Shown: positions 12,070-24,231, numbered from the stretch's first letter. The stretch: DNA of 64,000 nt from Brevibacterium paucivorans (GCF_016907735.1 NZ_JAFBCP010000001.1:2346105-2410104), one strand, 5' to 3'. Notes: generated by a model not told the origin, from the letters alone. A program made the numbers and translations.

Positions 12070-13590
12070 TTATAGATCAAACAACTGCGCGTAACCGTCC
12101 TCACCACTCAAGTGGAAACGGAGGACCGGTCGCCCAGCATCGTTAAGCACGTTCGCATCTCCGCGTGACTGCGCAGCAATCAACTGGCCGAAAGTAAATC
12201 CAGTTTCCGGCACATCGAAGTCTGTGGACGCTTCGTCAGTGATCTGCACAAACACACCGTTGGCGTGACCACCCTTGTGGTACTGACCCGTTGAGTGCAA
12301 GTAGCGGGGTCCAAAACCAAACGTGGTCGCAACACCCAAACGCTGAGCAAACTGAGGCCGCAACCGTACAAGATCCGACCGGCCGATCCGGTCTACAAAC
12401 GCCTGCAGACCCACATAGCCGCCCTGCGGAATGACAGCACGCAAACGGTCAACGACCTCGGCGGCGGACTGTGCACCTTCCACCAGATCAGCAGGACCCG
12501 ACACGGTCAGCGCGCCATCCGTAAGCGACACCGGCAACGCAGAGCCCGTCTGTTCACCACCTGCCAGAAGTTCACGCATAGCAGCCTTGGCAGACTCGAC
12601 ATTGGGCTGGTCAAACGGGTTGACGCCAATGACGTACGACGCGATTGCCGTCACGTACTCCCACAGAAGGAACTGGGCACCCAACGGCAGGTCGACGACA
12701 ACATCGGCGTGACGGCCATCGGACGCGCCCAACGCCACAGTGGTAGCGCTTTCGCAGTCCTGCGGTGCGATCGGAAGAATGCCCTTGCCGTCCTTACCTG
12801 TGGATTCGGCAATCAACTGCTCGATCCACACGCCCAACCCCTGGAACTGTTCAGTGTGCGGGTCCAACGCGAGCTTCTCGTAGCCGTTTTCGTGGGCAGC
12901 ACCCAAGAGCGCGCCCAAATACACGGCGAGGTTGTCCTCTGAGTCCTGTTCGAGTTGAGGTGCAATCGATGTGGCGTCAGCAACCACCTGAGCAATGTCG
13001 ACTCCCACCAGACCAGCGGGGACCAGACCAAACGGTGTGAGTGCAGAGTAGCGCCCACCCACCGACGGATCGGCGTGGAACTCCGCCAGCCAGCCCTCTT
13101 CCGCAGCGCGCTGATCGAGAGGTGAGCCGGGGTCGGTAATAGCGATGAGACGCGAACTGGGGTCGATGCCCGCGTCACGGAACTTCTGGGTGAAGAACCG
13201 GCGGGCCGAGTCCGTTTCGACGGTGGAGCCGGACTTCGACGCGATAATTACCAGCGTGCGGTCGAGGTCCTGGGCCGTGTACGAGACCTGGTCCGGGTGG
13301 GTGGAGTCGGACACGATGAGGTCTTTTCCGTACGCGTTGCTCATGACCTCAGGGGCCAGCGAGGATCCGCCCATTCCGGCCAGAACTACGCGGTCGGGCT
13401 CACACGTCTGGGCGAGCCCAGTGACCTTCTCAATGATGTCGTTAGCGCGAGTGTGCAGGTCGACCCACCCCAGGCGCTTGCTCGCTTCGTCCTGTGCTTC
13501 GGGTCCCCACACGGTAGCGTCTTGGGCCGCGATGCGGGAAGCAATGCGGTTTTCGAGAATATCGTTGATGACAGAAGATGTAGTTGTCAC
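12070..13590 (-). CDS. pgi: Glucose-6-phosphate isomerase
   Basis: Interconverts glucose 6-phosphate and fructose 6-phosphate. This is the compact actinobacterial PGI of the SIS-domain group, 506 residues. Visible are [15 protein letters not shown] (phosphosugar-binding loop), [12 protein letters not shown] (SIS motif), and the C-terminal [17 protein letters not shown]. The GTG start overlaps the tal stop as GTGA, so it is translationally coupled as the last gene of a tkt-tal-pgi operon. It ends 17 nt from the terminator hairpin. Confidence 0.92.
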   Translation of the reverse strand: MTTTSSVINDILENRIASRIAAQDATVWGPEAQDEASKRLGWVDLHTRANDIIEKVTGLAQTCEPDRVVLAGMGGSSLAPEVMSNAYGKDLIVSDSTHPDQVSYTAQDLDRTLVIIASKSGSTVETDSARRFFTQKFRDAGIDPSSRLIAITDPGSPLDQRAAEEGWLAEFHADPSVGGRYSALTPFGLVPAGLVGVDIAQVVADATSIAPQLEQDSEDNLAVYLGALLGAAHENGYEKLALDPHTEQFQGLGVWIEQLIAESTGKDGKGILPIAPQDCESATTVALGASDGRHADVVVDLPLGAQFLLWEYVTAIASYVIGVNPFDQPNVESAKAAMRELLAGGEQTGSALPVSLTDGALTVSGPADLVEGAQSAAEVVDRLRAVIPQGGYVGLQAFVDRIGRSDLVRLRPQFAQRLGVATTFGFGPRYLHSTGQYHKGGHANGVFVQITDEASTDFDVPETGFTFGQLIAAQSRGDANVLNDAGRPVLRFHLSGEDGYAQLFDL

Positions 13591-14711
13591 TGTGCCTTCT
13601 CCAGTGCAGTAGTCACGGTTTCAACGAGCTCATTCCAGCTGGCGTCGAACTTTTCCAAGCCTTCGCGTTCAAGTTTGTCCATGACCTCGCCGTAGTGGAT
13701 GCCTGCAACGGACAGCGCGTCGAGAATCCGGTCGGCTTCTTCGTAGCGACCAAACACCGTGTCGCCGGAAACCTGTCCGTGGTCGGCAAACGCCAGCAGC
13801 GTCTTTTCGGGCATGGTGTTTACTGTGTCGGCGGCGATCAGGCCATCGACGTACATGGTGTCGGAGTACGCCGGGTTTTTAGTTCCGGTCGATGCCCACA
13901 GCGGGCGCTGCTTGTGGGCGCCAGCGGCAGCGAGCACGGTGAAGCGTTCCGACTCGAAGATCTCCGACGCAATACGGTGAGCCAAGTGGCAGTTCGCGAG
14001 ACCGGCCCTGCCCTTGAGCTCCAGGAGTTCCTTGTCAGCGCCGTTGTTTACCAGTTCGTCGATCCGGTTATCGATCTCGGTGTCGACGCGCGACACGAAG
14101 ATCGAGGCCACCGAACGGATGTTGCTGATGTCGTGGCCTTCTTCCCGCGCCCGTTCCAGCCCGTTGACATAGGCTTCGACCACCTTGCGGTACCGATCCA
14201 GCGAAAAGATCAGCGTGACGTTGACGCTAATCCCTTCTGCAATCACGCGGGTGATTGCCAAGAGCCCCTCTTCGGTCGCAGGGATCTTAATCATGACGCC
14301 GTCTCGGTCCACCATCTGGTGAAGCTTCTTGGCGTATTCGACGGTCCCTTCCGTGTCGTGAGCCAGGTGCGGTGGCACCTCGATCGACACACGTCCGTCT
14401 TCGCCCCCGGTCGCTTGGTACACGGGTAGCAGGATGTCGCAAGCCTCCGCGACATCCTGGGTGGTGAGGGCGTCAATCGCTTCGTCGACGCTCACGCCTT
14501 TCGCCGCGAGCTGGGCGACGGCCTCTTCATAGCCGTCACCGGCAAGCGCGGCCGCGAAGATGGTGGGGTTAGTGGTCACACCCACCACAGACAGCGTTTC
14601 GATTGCGTCATTCAGACTTCCGGATGTAATCCGGGTGCGGGACAGGTCGTCGAGCCAGACCGAAACTCCGGCGTGGCTGAGTGCTTGAAGAGAAGGAACT
14701 GGAGTTGCCAT
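13587..14711 (-). CDS. tal: Transaldolase
   Basis: Moves a dihydroxyacetone unit from sedoheptulose 7-phosphate to glyceraldehyde 3-phosphate in the non-oxidative pentose phosphate pathway. The 374 residues belong to the long actinobacterial form. [17 protein letters not shown] and the Schiff-base lysine in [11 protein letters not shown] are visible. ATG 14711 has AGAGGTAGG just upstream. It sits between tkt and pgi, so the operon feeds sugar phosphates into glycolysis. Confidence 0.95.
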   Translation of the reverse strand: MATPVPSLQALSHAGVSVWLDDLSRTRITSGSLNDAIETLSVVGVTTNPTIFAAALAGDGYEEAVAQLAAKGVSVDEAIDALTTQDVAEACDILLPVYQATGGEDGRVSIEVPPHLAHDTEGTVEYAKKLHQMVDRDGVMIKIPATEEGLLAITRVIAEGISVNVTLIFSLDRYRKVVEAYVNGLERAREEGHDISNIRSVASIFVSRVDTEIDNRIDELVNNGADKELLELKGRAGLANCHLAHRIASEIFESERFTVLAAAGAHKQRPLWASTGTKNPAYSDTMYVDGLIAADTVNTMPEKTLLAFADHGQVSGDTVFGRYEEADRILDALSVAGIHYGEVMDKLEREGLEKFDASWNELVETVTTALEKAQ

Positions 14712-14744
14712 GGCCTACCTCTGTCTGTTGGTGGGGGACTGGTG

Positions 14745-16823
<2,079 letters not shown>

Positions 16824-17020
16824 GAAAGGGCGTTCCTCCTGTAGGCGGTATTCATTTCAAACTGTACAAGGTTTGAGCGACTTTGGGCGACGAGTGGAGA
16901 GGTTCTACGACATGTAGCGCTATGACTGGCAATATGCTGGGAAGCGAGTAGAATTGTTCTGTCCGTGCGCGCTGTTGATGCCCGCACGCACCGTACACAT
17001 CTTGTGGAGGGAGTCAGTAG
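16824..17020. promoter_or_regulatory. Divergent tkt/ctaB promoter region
   Basis: The 197-base gap has no coding potential that I recognise. It contains an inverted repeat TCAAAC-N8-GTTTGA at 16857-16876 with TGTACA in its centre, close to the tkt start, and a TAGAAT at 16949-16954 that could be the ctaB -10. Which factor binds the repeat is unknown. Confidence 0.4.
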
Positions 17021-18013
17021 GTGAGTTCACGTCACCGTGACGTAGTCAGCACCACCGGAGGCGAAGCAACTGAAGAGGCTCCGCTCCAGCGTGTGATCGA
17101 CGAACGTCGACGAGGCAGTAAGCCACGTAGCAAATTCAGGGCATACATTGCGCTGACCAAGCCGCGCGTGATCGAACTGCTCCTGGTCACAACTGCTCCC
17201 GTGATGTTCCTCGCTCAGCGCGGGCTCCCAGACTGGTGGCTCATCCTGGCTACCCTCATCGGTGGTTCTGCTGCTGCGGCATCTGCGTCCGTGTTCAACT
17301 GCTACTTGGACCGCGACATCGACGCTAAGATGCACCGTACGGAGAACCGGCCACTTGTCACAGGCGAAGTGAGCCCACGGGAAGCGCTTATCTTCGCTTT
17401 CGCATTGGGCATCGGATCAATTTTCTGGATGGGCGGATTCACCAACTGGGTCGCCGCCGGTCTGACCGCTATCGCCATCCTCCTGTACGTGGTGTTCTAC
17501 ACCATCATGCTCAAGCGCCACACCACACAGAACATCGTATGGGGTGGGGCCGCCGGATGTATGCCAGTGCTCATCGGTTGGTCCGCTGTTACCGGTTCGC
17601 TGGCGCTTGAACCGTTCATTCTTTTCTTGGTCGTCTTCTTCTGGACTCCACCGCACTACTGGCCACTGGCCATTAAGTACAAGCGCGACTACGACGCTGC
17701 CGGTGTCCCCATGTTGCCGTCCAAGGTACCTCCGGCTTCGGTAGGTAAGCAGATCATTCTGTACGCCTGGGCCATGGTGCTTTCAAGCCTGGTGCTTATT
17801 CCTCTTGCGCCTATGGGGCCACTCTACATTGGCGTTGCTGTTCTGGCTGGCGCGTGGTTCCTCTACGAGTGCTACACGTTCGTGCGTCGCGCCAAACAGG
17901 GTCTATCTGGAACGCGTCTGCGCGCTATGAAGGTCTTCCACGGATCGATCACATACCTTTCGGTACTGTTCCTCGCCGTTGCGATCGACCCGTTCCTCAA
18001 CCCCTTCGTTTAA
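17021..18013 (+). CDS. ctaB: Protohaem IX farnesyltransferase (haem O synthase)
   Basis: Adds a farnesyl group to haem B for cytochrome aa3 oxidase. A UbiA-type prenyltransferase of 330 residues with about nine membrane segments. The first Asp-rich loop NCYLDRDIDAKMHRTENRPL and the second, YKRDYDAAGVPMLP, bind prenyl diphosphate. GTG 17021 follows GGAGGGAG. Its last 4 bases overlap the stop of the convergent ABC exporter gene. It works with ctaA downstream and with SURF1 at 40 kb in oxidase maturation. Confidence 0.95.
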   Translation: MSSRHRDVVSTTGGEATEEAPLQRVIDERRRGSKPRSKFRAYIALTKPRVIELLLVTTAPVMFLAQRGLPDWWLILATLIGGSAAAASASVFNCYLDRDIDAKMHRTENRPLVTGEVSPREALIFAFALGIGSIFWMGGFTNWVAAGLTAIAILLYVVFYTIMLKRHTTQNIVWGGAAGCMPVLIGWSAVTGSLALEPFILFLVVFFWTPPHYWPLAIKYKRDYDAAGVPMLPSKVPPASVGKQIILYAWAMVLSSLVLIPLAPMGPLYIGVAVLAGAWFLYECYTFVRRAKQGLSGTRLRAMKVFHGSITYLSVLFLAVAIDPFLNPFV

Positions 18014-19794
18014 GCCTCACCTACGGAAGCTGCGTGTAAGTCAGCGTACTTACCACCTCGGGAAAGGAGCTCTTCATGAGTTCCCGACTCCACAATGCGC
18101 CCCGCTTCCATGACAACGATCAGATCCGCGTTGCGGATCGTTGAAAGCCGGTGAGCGATCACGAAGCTAGTGCGGCCGGAACGCAGACGGTTCATAGCTT
18201 CTTGAACCAACACCTCGGTGCGGGTATCCACCGATGACGTCGCCTCGTCTAGAACGAGAATGTCAGGGTTGGACACGAATGCGCGGGCGATCGTGATGAG
18301 TTGGCGTTCACCAGCCGAAACATTGCCACCCGTTTCGTCGATCACCGTGTCATAGCCGTTAGGGAGATGGGCTACGAACCGGTCTACATATGCGGCCTCA
18401 GCGGCAGCCATGACGTCGTCACGTGTGGCGTCGGCGCGCCCGTACGCGATGTTGTCGTAGATGGTTCCACCAAACAGCCACGTGTCCTGCAAAACCATGC
18501 CAATGGGGGAGCGAAGCTGGTGGCGGTCGATGTCGCGAATATCCACGCCGTCGAGGTAGATGGCGCCACCGGTGACGTCATAGAAGCGCAGGAGCAGGTT
18601 GACCAGGGTGGTTTTACCTGAACCGGTATGTCCCACGATCGCAACCGTCTGACCCCCGTCAACTGTGAGGTTGAGGTCGCTGATGAAGGGTTGGTCTGGG
18701 TCATAGGAGAAGTCCACCGAACGGAATTCCACCTTTCCGTGGGTGAGAGCGAAGTCGGGGTGGTGACCAGTGTCGGCGACCTCTTCTGGCTGGTTGAGGA
18801 GCTCGTAGACGCGTTCCGCGCTGGCGGCCGCTGACTGTAGCTGAGACGCAACCCCGCCCAACTGGGCCAACGGCTGCGAGAACTGGCGAGAGTATTGGAT
18901 GAAGGCTTGGACGGAACCCAGAGTCATCGCGCCAGATGCCACCCGGACCGCACCCACAATTGCAATTCCCACAAACACCAGGTTCGACACAAACATCATC
19001 GACGGCATCATGGAGCCGGACAAGAACTGCGCCTTCCGTGATGCGTTGTAGACCTCATCGTTGCTGCGCGCGAACGTTTCCGTTGCCTGGGGCGTGGCGT
19101 TGTAGATTGCCAAAAGTTCGTGACCCGAGATCGACTCCTCAATGTGGGCATTGAGTTTGCCTGTTTGCGACCACTGCATGCGGAACTGGGCTTGCGACCT
19201 GACGCCCAGAATTCCGATGACAACAGCAGTGAGAGGAATCGTGGTCAACGCTACCAACGTGAGCTCCCACGAAATCCAGAACATGACGGCAAGGACACCC
19301 AACACTGTGATAACAGACGTCACGATCGTTTCCATGTTTTGGTTGAGAGCCGTGTTGAGATTGTCCAGGTCGTTGTTGAGCTTCGAGAGAAGGTCTCCGC
19401 GTTTTTGCGAATCCAAGAACTTAAGCGGAAGGCGGTGGACCTTGTTTTCGACGCGCTCACGGAGACCGTAGAGCACCCGCTGAATGGCTTCGTTGAAGAG
19501 CCAGCCGCCAGCAAAGGTGAAAGACTCGGCGACAAGGTGTAACACCACTACGATGAGCAACAGTCTGGCCAGTAATCCAAAATCAATTCCGGCGTCGCTT
19601 GTGAAGCCATCGAACACAACGTCTGTGGCAAGTCCCAAAACGTAAGGGCCTGCAATTGTGAGGCAGGTTCCTACCATGACGCCCACGAAACCAAGAATCA
19701 TGGGCAGGCGTTCATACTTAAACTCCCGGGCGAGCGTCGAAACTGTTGACCAGAAATTCTGGGCCTTTTCGTGTGGTTCTTGTTCTTCGCTCAC
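18010..19794 (-). CDS. ABC exporter half-transporter, partner with consensus Walker B
   Basis: A fused membrane/ATPase half-transporter of 594 residues (six helices, then the nucleotide-binding domain). Walker A is GHTGSGKTT, Walker B ILVLDEATSS with the catalytic Glu, and the switch His is in FVIAHRLST. The signature is VSAGER rather than LSGGQ. The GTG start overlaps the stop of the upstream half-transporter as GTGA. The two complement each other's motif changes, which indicates a heterodimer of the TmrAB/BmrCD kind. The substrate (drug, lipid or peptide) cannot be read from sequence. Confidence 0.9.
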   Translation of the reverse strand: MSEEQEPHEKAQNFWSTVSTLAREFKYERLPMILGFVGVMVGTCLTIAGPYVLGLATDVVFDGFTSDAGIDFGLLARLLLIVVVLHLVAESFTFAGGWLFNEAIQRVLYGLRERVENKVHRLPLKFLDSQKRGDLLSKLNNDLDNLNTALNQNMETIVTSVITVLGVLAVMFWISWELTLVALTTIPLTAVVIGILGVRSQAQFRMQWSQTGKLNAHIEESISGHELLAIYNATPQATETFARSNDEVYNASRKAQFLSGSMMPSMMFVSNLVFVGIAIVGAVRVASGAMTLGSVQAFIQYSRQFSQPLAQLGGVASQLQSAAASAERVYELLNQPEEVADTGHHPDFALTHGKVEFRSVDFSYDPDQPFISDLNLTVDGGQTVAIVGHTGSGKTTLVNLLLRFYDVTGGAIYLDGVDIRDIDRHQLRSPIGMVLQDTWLFGGTIYDNIAYGRADATRDDVMAAAEAAYVDRFVAHLPNGYDTVIDETGGNVSAGERQLITIARAFVSNPDILVLDEATSSVDTRTEVLVQEAMNRLRSGRTSFVIAHRLSTIRNADLIVVMEAGRIVESGTHEELLSRGGKYADLHAASVGEA

Positions 19795-21515
19795 AGTGCC
19801 TCCTGGGTTGCCTGCGATTCTGCGATCTCGCGATACACCGGTGAGGTTGCCATGAGATCGTCGTGGGTTCCTTGCGCAACGACACGGCCATGATCGAGCA
19901 CCACGATGATGTCGGCGGTTCGGGCTGAGGATATACGCTGCGTAATGATGAGGCTGGTTGCCGATACGTTGCTCAACGCTTGACGTAGTCGTAAGTCTGT
20001 TGCCGTGTCGAGGGCAGAAAACGAGTCATCGAAGACCAGAACGGGTGCGCGTCTGGCAAGCGCCATTGCGATTGCGATGCGCTGCCGTTGCCCACCTGAG
20101 AGGTTCTTTCCGCCTTGGTTGATTTCAAAGTCCAACTGGCCGTCGAGTTCGCGCACAAAGTCCTCTGCTTGCGCGGTGCGCAAAGCTTCCCATAGTTCCT
20201 CATCGCTGGCCTCCGGGTTTCCCAAGCGAAGGTTCTGGGCGACCGTTGCTCCAAACACGTAAGGGTTCTGTGCCACATAGCCAAACTGCGTGCCCAGGGT
20301 TTGGCGGGAAATGTCCTGGATGGGTACCCCACCTAGGAGTACGGTGCCCGAGGTGGGTTCCAGGAGCCGTACGAGAAGCTTGGCAAGGGTGGTTTTTCCG
20401 GATCCGGTAGCACCGATAACAGCGACCGTGGATCCCACCTCGGCGGAAAAACTAACATCCTGCACAACCGGTTCTTCCGCACCTGGGTAGGAAAAGGTCA
20501 CGTCCCGGAACTCGAACGTTCCAGGACGGGGGAGCTCATCAACGCGCCCACTGTCCCGATCAAGGTGGACCCGCGTATCCATGACGGCGACGAGTCGGCC
20601 GGCAGCCACCTCGGCGCGGGGGACCATCATGGACATGAAGGCGAACATGAGAACGCCCATCATGATGAGCATGAGGTATTGGATAAATGCGACGACGGTA
20701 CCTACCTGCGAGGTTCCTGCTTCCACCCCGCGCGCACCGAACCACACGACCGCAACGGTCCCCACATTAATGAGAGCGAAAACAATGGGGTACAGCGCAA
20801 CAAAGTAACGACCAACCATGAGGCTTGCGCGAGTCATGTCGCGATTAGCCTGGGCGAAGCGTTTCTTCTCAACGTCCTCTTTGCCAAACGCGCGAATAAC
20901 GCGGGTTCCAGCGAGTTGTTGGGAGAGAACCGCCCCCATTGCATCGATGCGCTGCTGCATGACTTGAAAACTTGGCACCATGCCGCGAACAGCCAACGCC
21001 ATGACAATGGCAAGAATGACCACAGTCACCACAATCACCCACGACAGGGTGAGGTCCTGCGCGAAGGCCATGATGAGCCCACCAAACGCCATGACTGGGG
21101 CCATCACCATCATTGTCATGGCCATGGTGAGGAACTGCTGCACTTGGCGCACGTCGTTGGTTGACCGGGTGATGAGGCTAGAGACCCCAAAGGTCTGTGC
21201 CTCTTGGTGGCCAAAAGTCATGACTTTTGCGAAGAAGTCACGGCGAATATCACGGGCAACTGCCATCGATACGTAGGAGCCGGCTGCCACCTCGATAATG
21301 GCTGTAGCAAGCTGTGCGACGGCAACCACGAGCATGATTCCGCCCAGTTGCCACACGAGTGTCAGATTGCCGTGGGCGATTCCGTCGTCGATGACGCGCG
21401 CGTTGAGGGCCGGGAGCAACAGGGAACCCATCACCTGGGCGAGGGTAAAAACCAGAACCAGTATGAGTCCTACTGGATATGCGCTGACGTAGCGTTTAAA
21501 GATCGCGAAAAGCAC
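19791..21515 (-). CDS. ABC exporter half-transporter, partner with degenerate ATP site
   Basis: Half-transporter of 574 residues with six N-terminal membrane helices. Walker A GATGSGKTT and signature LSGGQRQRIAIAMAL are canonical. Walker B reads VLVFDDSFSALD, with Asp where the catalytic Glu should be, and the switch region reads LIITQRISS, with Gln for His. These are the hallmarks of the non-hydrolysing site in heterodimeric exporters. The start is GTG 21515, without a strong ribosome-binding site. It is coupled by a 4-base overlap to the partner gene. It lies between ctaA and ctaB, but a link to haem is not shown. Confidence 0.9.
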   Translation of the reverse strand: MLFAIFKRYVSAYPVGLILVLVFTLAQVMGSLLLPALNARVIDDGIAHGNLTLVWQLGGIMLVVAVAQLATAIIEVAAGSYVSMAVARDIRRDFFAKVMTFGHQEAQTFGVSSLITRSTNDVRQVQQFLTMAMTMMVMAPVMAFGGLIMAFAQDLTLSWVIVVTVVILAIVMALAVRGMVPSFQVMQQRIDAMGAVLSQQLAGTRVIRAFGKEDVEKKRFAQANRDMTRASLMVGRYFVALYPIVFALINVGTVAVVWFGARGVEAGTSQVGTVVAFIQYLMLIMMGVLMFAFMSMMVPRAEVAAGRLVAVMDTRVHLDRDSGRVDELPRPGTFEFRDVTFSYPGAEEPVVQDVSFSAEVGSTVAVIGATGSGKTTLAKLLVRLLEPTSGTVLLGGVPIQDISRQTLGTQFGYVAQNPYVFGATVAQNLRLGNPEASDEELWEALRTAQAEDFVRELDGQLDFEINQGGKNLSGGQRQRIAIAMALARRAPVLVFDDSFSALDTATDLRLRQALSNVSATSLIITQRISSARTADIIVVLDHGRVVAQGTHDDLMATSPVYREIAESQATQEAL

Positions 21516-21524
21516 AGAGCCAGT

Positions 21525-22460
21525 CTATGCCGAGGTGGTTGCTGGGCTTTTTGCGACCGAGGTGGGGAGTGGGTCCCGTGTGTAGACGCTGTCGACGACG
21601 AAAACCGCGGCCGTAATGACGAGGCACAGGCCCGCGATGTGCGCCATGACCACCGGGACCGGCAGTCCTGTGAAGAACTGCGTGTAACCGATGATTCCCT
21701 GTGCCACTTCGACGATGAGCAGGAAGGTGAAAGCGCGTGTGGCGCTGGCGATTTTTTCCTTGCGTGCAAGAACAAGACCGTAGATGGTACCCGCGGTCAT
21801 GAGCCACACGGGGATTGCGTGGAGTCGCGACATGAGCAGGGTGTTGAGGCCGTTGCGGGCGCTGACTTCATCACCCGCGTGTGGGCCCGCCCCAGTGACC
21901 AGCATGCCCATGAGCACGATCACGGCGCACAGGATGCCCACGGCCCAAGCGACGGTGACGAGTGTGCGCGAGGCGACAGGACGAGGATTGTCGCCGGTGT
22001 CACGCGTGCGCTTGACCATGTAAGCGGAAAGAGCAACGGCTAGGGCCGAAGGAATGAAGTGGGCGGCAACGATCCACGGGTTGAGCTGAGTGCGCACCGT
22101 GACGCCACCCAGAATGGCTTGGAACGGGACGACTGCAAAGAGCAGAACGGCCATGCGGAACAGGTCGGAGCGGGTAGACCGCAGGGGCCACAGGGCGATC
22201 ACGACGAAGAGCGAATACAGACCCAGAATGACACCCAGGACACGGTTGCCGAACTCGATGAACCCGTGAATACCCATCTCGGGGGTGTTGGTTAGCGAAG
22301 ATTCGGTACACATGGGCCAATGTGGGCACCCCAGTCCCGAACCGGTCAGGCGTACAGCAGCACCGGTGAACACGATGAGGGCCTGCAAGAACAGGAGACC
22401 AACAGCAAGCCAGTACACGTATCGGTTGACTTCGGTTGCTTGCCAAGACGACTTCGACAT
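21525..22460 (-). CDS. ctaA: Haem A synthase
   Basis: Converts haem O to haem A by oxidising the C8 methyl group. The 311-residue integral membrane protein has about eight helices. The extracytoplasmic Cys pair of the class found in Gram-positives is present (LGCPHWPMC), and ligand histidines occur in the paired helix bundles (FIEFGNRVLG, AHFIPSALAV). ATG 22460 is chosen: it lies 1 nt after the stop of the ABC permease, and the open extension to 22541 would overlap that gene. ctaA is thus the third gene of an ATPase-permease-ctaA operon. Confidence 0.93.
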   Translation of the reverse strand: MSKSSWQATEVNRYVYWLAVGLLFLQALIVFTGAAVRLTGSGLGCPHWPMCTESSLTNTPEMGIHGFIEFGNRVLGVILGLYSLFVVIALWPLRSTRSDLFRMAVLLFAVVPFQAILGGVTVRTQLNPWIVAAHFIPSALAVALSAYMVKRTRDTGDNPRPVASRTLVTVAWAVGILCAVIVLMGMLVTGAGPHAGDEVSARNGLNTLLMSRLHAIPVWLMTAGTIYGLVLARKEKIASATRAFTFLLIVEVAQGIIGYTQFFTGLPVPVVMAHIAGLCLVITAAVFVVDSVYTRDPLPTSVAKSPATTSA

Positions 22461-22461
22461 G

Positions 22462-23229
22462 TCACTTACTTTCAAAAGAGAACCATGTGGCTCCGGCGAT
22501 GATACCGAGCACAGCCCAGACCAACAAGACGAGTTGGGCACTCCAGTCTACACCTCCGGATATCAGTGCTGTGCGCAACGAATCGCCCAATGCGCCAAAA
22601 GGAGTGAGCGATGCAACTGTGCCCCACAGGTCCGGATGCTTGACTACAAGCCCACCAACTCCGGCGCCCGCAACCCAGAGGATGTTCGATCCGGCGAGTA
22701 CGGCCTCGGCGCGGGCGGTTCCTGCGAAAGCAAGCGCAAGCGCGGTCAGCGCGGCGGTACCTAAAAACCACGAAAGGAAGATGCCCAGAAACTGAGTCGG
22801 GGAGGCGGTGATTTCGAAGTTCACGGGGAGAACAGCAATAACAATGAACATGACCAGTAGCTGCACTGCGGTCACGATGTAGACGGACACAATCTTGGCA
22901 AGAATTAGGCCGGTGGTGCCCAGGGGAGTAGTGGCTAATTGCCGGAGTACGCCGTAGCGACGGTCGAATCCGGTGGCGATTGCCTGACCGGTAAACGCGG
23001 AGGCGGCGATTGACAGCCCCAGGCCGGCCGACGCGGCGATGATGTTCCGCTGGTTCTCTTCGTACCCAAAAACGGTGACGACATCGGTCATTGCCAGCAC
23101 CACAAGTGCGCCGATTGGCAGAGCGAAGGACAAGAAGAGCTGTTCGGCGTTGGACAGGGTGGTGCGCAACTCAAAGAGCGACTGTGCCCACACGCGCTGA
23201 GCCAGGGGTGCGATTCGCGGTGAACTCAT
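22462..23229 (-). CDS. ABC-2 type efflux permease
   Basis: A 255-residue membrane protein with about six helices, of the ABC-2 (DrrB-like) family. The start overlaps the ATPase stop by 4 nt (ATGA) and ctaA follows after 1 nt. The same pair sits next to ctaA and sufR in Mycobacterium tuberculosis (Rv1456c-Rv1458c), annotated there as an antibiotic transporter without proof. Substrate unknown; the constant linkage to ctaA makes a role in haem handling or respiration worth considering. Confidence 0.85.
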   Translation of the reverse strand: MSSPRIAPLAQRVWAQSLFELRTTLSNAEQLFLSFALPIGALVVLAMTDVVTVFGYEENQRNIIAASAGLGLSIAASAFTGQAIATGFDRRYGVLRQLATTPLGTTGLILAKIVSVYIVTAVQLLVMFIVIAVLPVNFEITASPTQFLGIFLSWFLGTAALTALALAFAGTARAEAVLAGSNILWVAGAGVGGLVVKHPDLWGTVASLTPFGALGDSLRTALISGGVDWSAQLVLLVWAVLGIIAGATWFSFESK

Positions 23230-24146
23230 GAGCGCAGTGTCCTTCCTGTCAGGTCGAGGAAGACGTCGTCAAGCGAGCGGGACGCCAGGGACAGGGATGT
23301 GATGTCAGCACCGGCGTCGTTGAGAAGGCCGGTGATCGCGTGGACCGTTTGGGTGGTGAAGTCACCTGTGATGGTGACGACGTCGTCCTTTGCGAGGTCC
23401 ACCTCGCCATATGCGCGGAATTGGCCCAGAAGGTTCTGGCCGAGGTGGTGGGCCCGGATCGTCAGTGTCGAGCTGCCGTCGCCCGTGAGTTCGTCGACTG
23501 TGCCGTGGGAGATGACCTGGCCTTTGTCAATGATGGTGACGTAGTCAGACAGCTGGGCTGCGTCGTCCATGTCGTGAGTCGTGAGAACAACCGCCACGCC
23601 TTGTTCGCGTAGCTCTTCGACGATCGTGAACACGGCAAGGCGTGACTGTGGGTCCAGGCCGGCCGTGGGTTCGTCGAGAAACACCAGCTGGGGTTTGCCG
23701 ATCAGCGCGGCTGCCATTCCTACACGTTGTTTCTGCCCACCCGACATGCGTCGTATCGTGCGGTTGGCGAACGCGGTGATGCCTAAGCGTTCAGCAAGTT
23801 CGTGGTAGTCCGCAGGGTCGGCGTACATGCGGGAAAGGTTCTTCAGAATGTTGAGTGGCTTCGACGCCATGGGCAGTCCGCCGTCTTGCAACATGACTCC
23901 CGCGAGCGCGCTGGAGTGCGTGTGCTGTTTAACAGGGTCGTATCCGAAGATGCGGGCGTGACCTGATGTGGGTTTGAGGAGGCCTACCGAGGCGGCGATG
24001 GTGGTGGATTTGCCTGCGCCGTTGGGTCCTAAGAGTGCGTGGACGGTGCCTCGCTCAACGGTGAGTGAGACGTTGTCGACTGCACGGAGGCTCCCGAAGT
24101 TCACGCTCACGGCGTCGAGTTCTAACGGATGGTTCGGCTTGGTCAC
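23226..24146 (-). CDS. ABC-2 type transporter ATP-binding protein
   Basis: Soluble ATPase of 306 residues (DrrA-like). Walker A GPNGAGKSTT, signature MSGGQKQRVGMAAAL, Walker B LVFLDEPTAGLD and switch His in LTTHDMDD are all intact, and there is a C-terminal accessory region typical of this group. It uses a GTG start with GAGGA upstream and is the first gene of the operon with the permease and ctaA. It is divergent from sufR across 121 bases. Confidence 0.92.
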   Translation of the reverse strand: MTKPNHPLELDAVSVNFGSLRAVDNVSLTVERGTVHALLGPNGAGKSTTIAASVGLLKPTSGHARIFGYDPVKQHTHSSALAGVMLQDGGLPMASKPLNILKNLSRMYADPADYHELAERLGITAFANRTIRRMSGGQKQRVGMAAALIGKPQLVFLDEPTAGLDPQSRLAVFTIVEELREQGVAVVLTTHDMDDAAQLSDYVTIIDKGQVISHGTVDELTGDGSSTLTIRAHHLGQNLLGQFRAYGEVDLAKDDVVTITGDFTTQTVHAITGLLNDAGADITSLSLASRSLDDVFLDLTGRTLRS

Positions 24147-24216
24147 GATTCCTCAGTGTAATGAGTGAAATGTGGGGAACTTAGGTCACCCTGGTTTTAC
24201 GTGGAATTATTTAGGG

Positions 24217-24231
24217 CACAATAGTGTTGTG
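24217..24231. promoter_or_regulatory. Candidate SufR operator
   Basis: CACAATAGTGTTGTG is an inverted repeat with 5-base arms (CACAA/TTGTG) and a 5-base centre, 36 bases before the sufR start. Arm length and spacing resemble the SufR site described for Mycobacterium tuberculosis (5-base arms, N5), from memory. It overlaps the likely -10 region, so [Fe-S]-SufR bound here would repress the operon. Confidence 0.55.
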
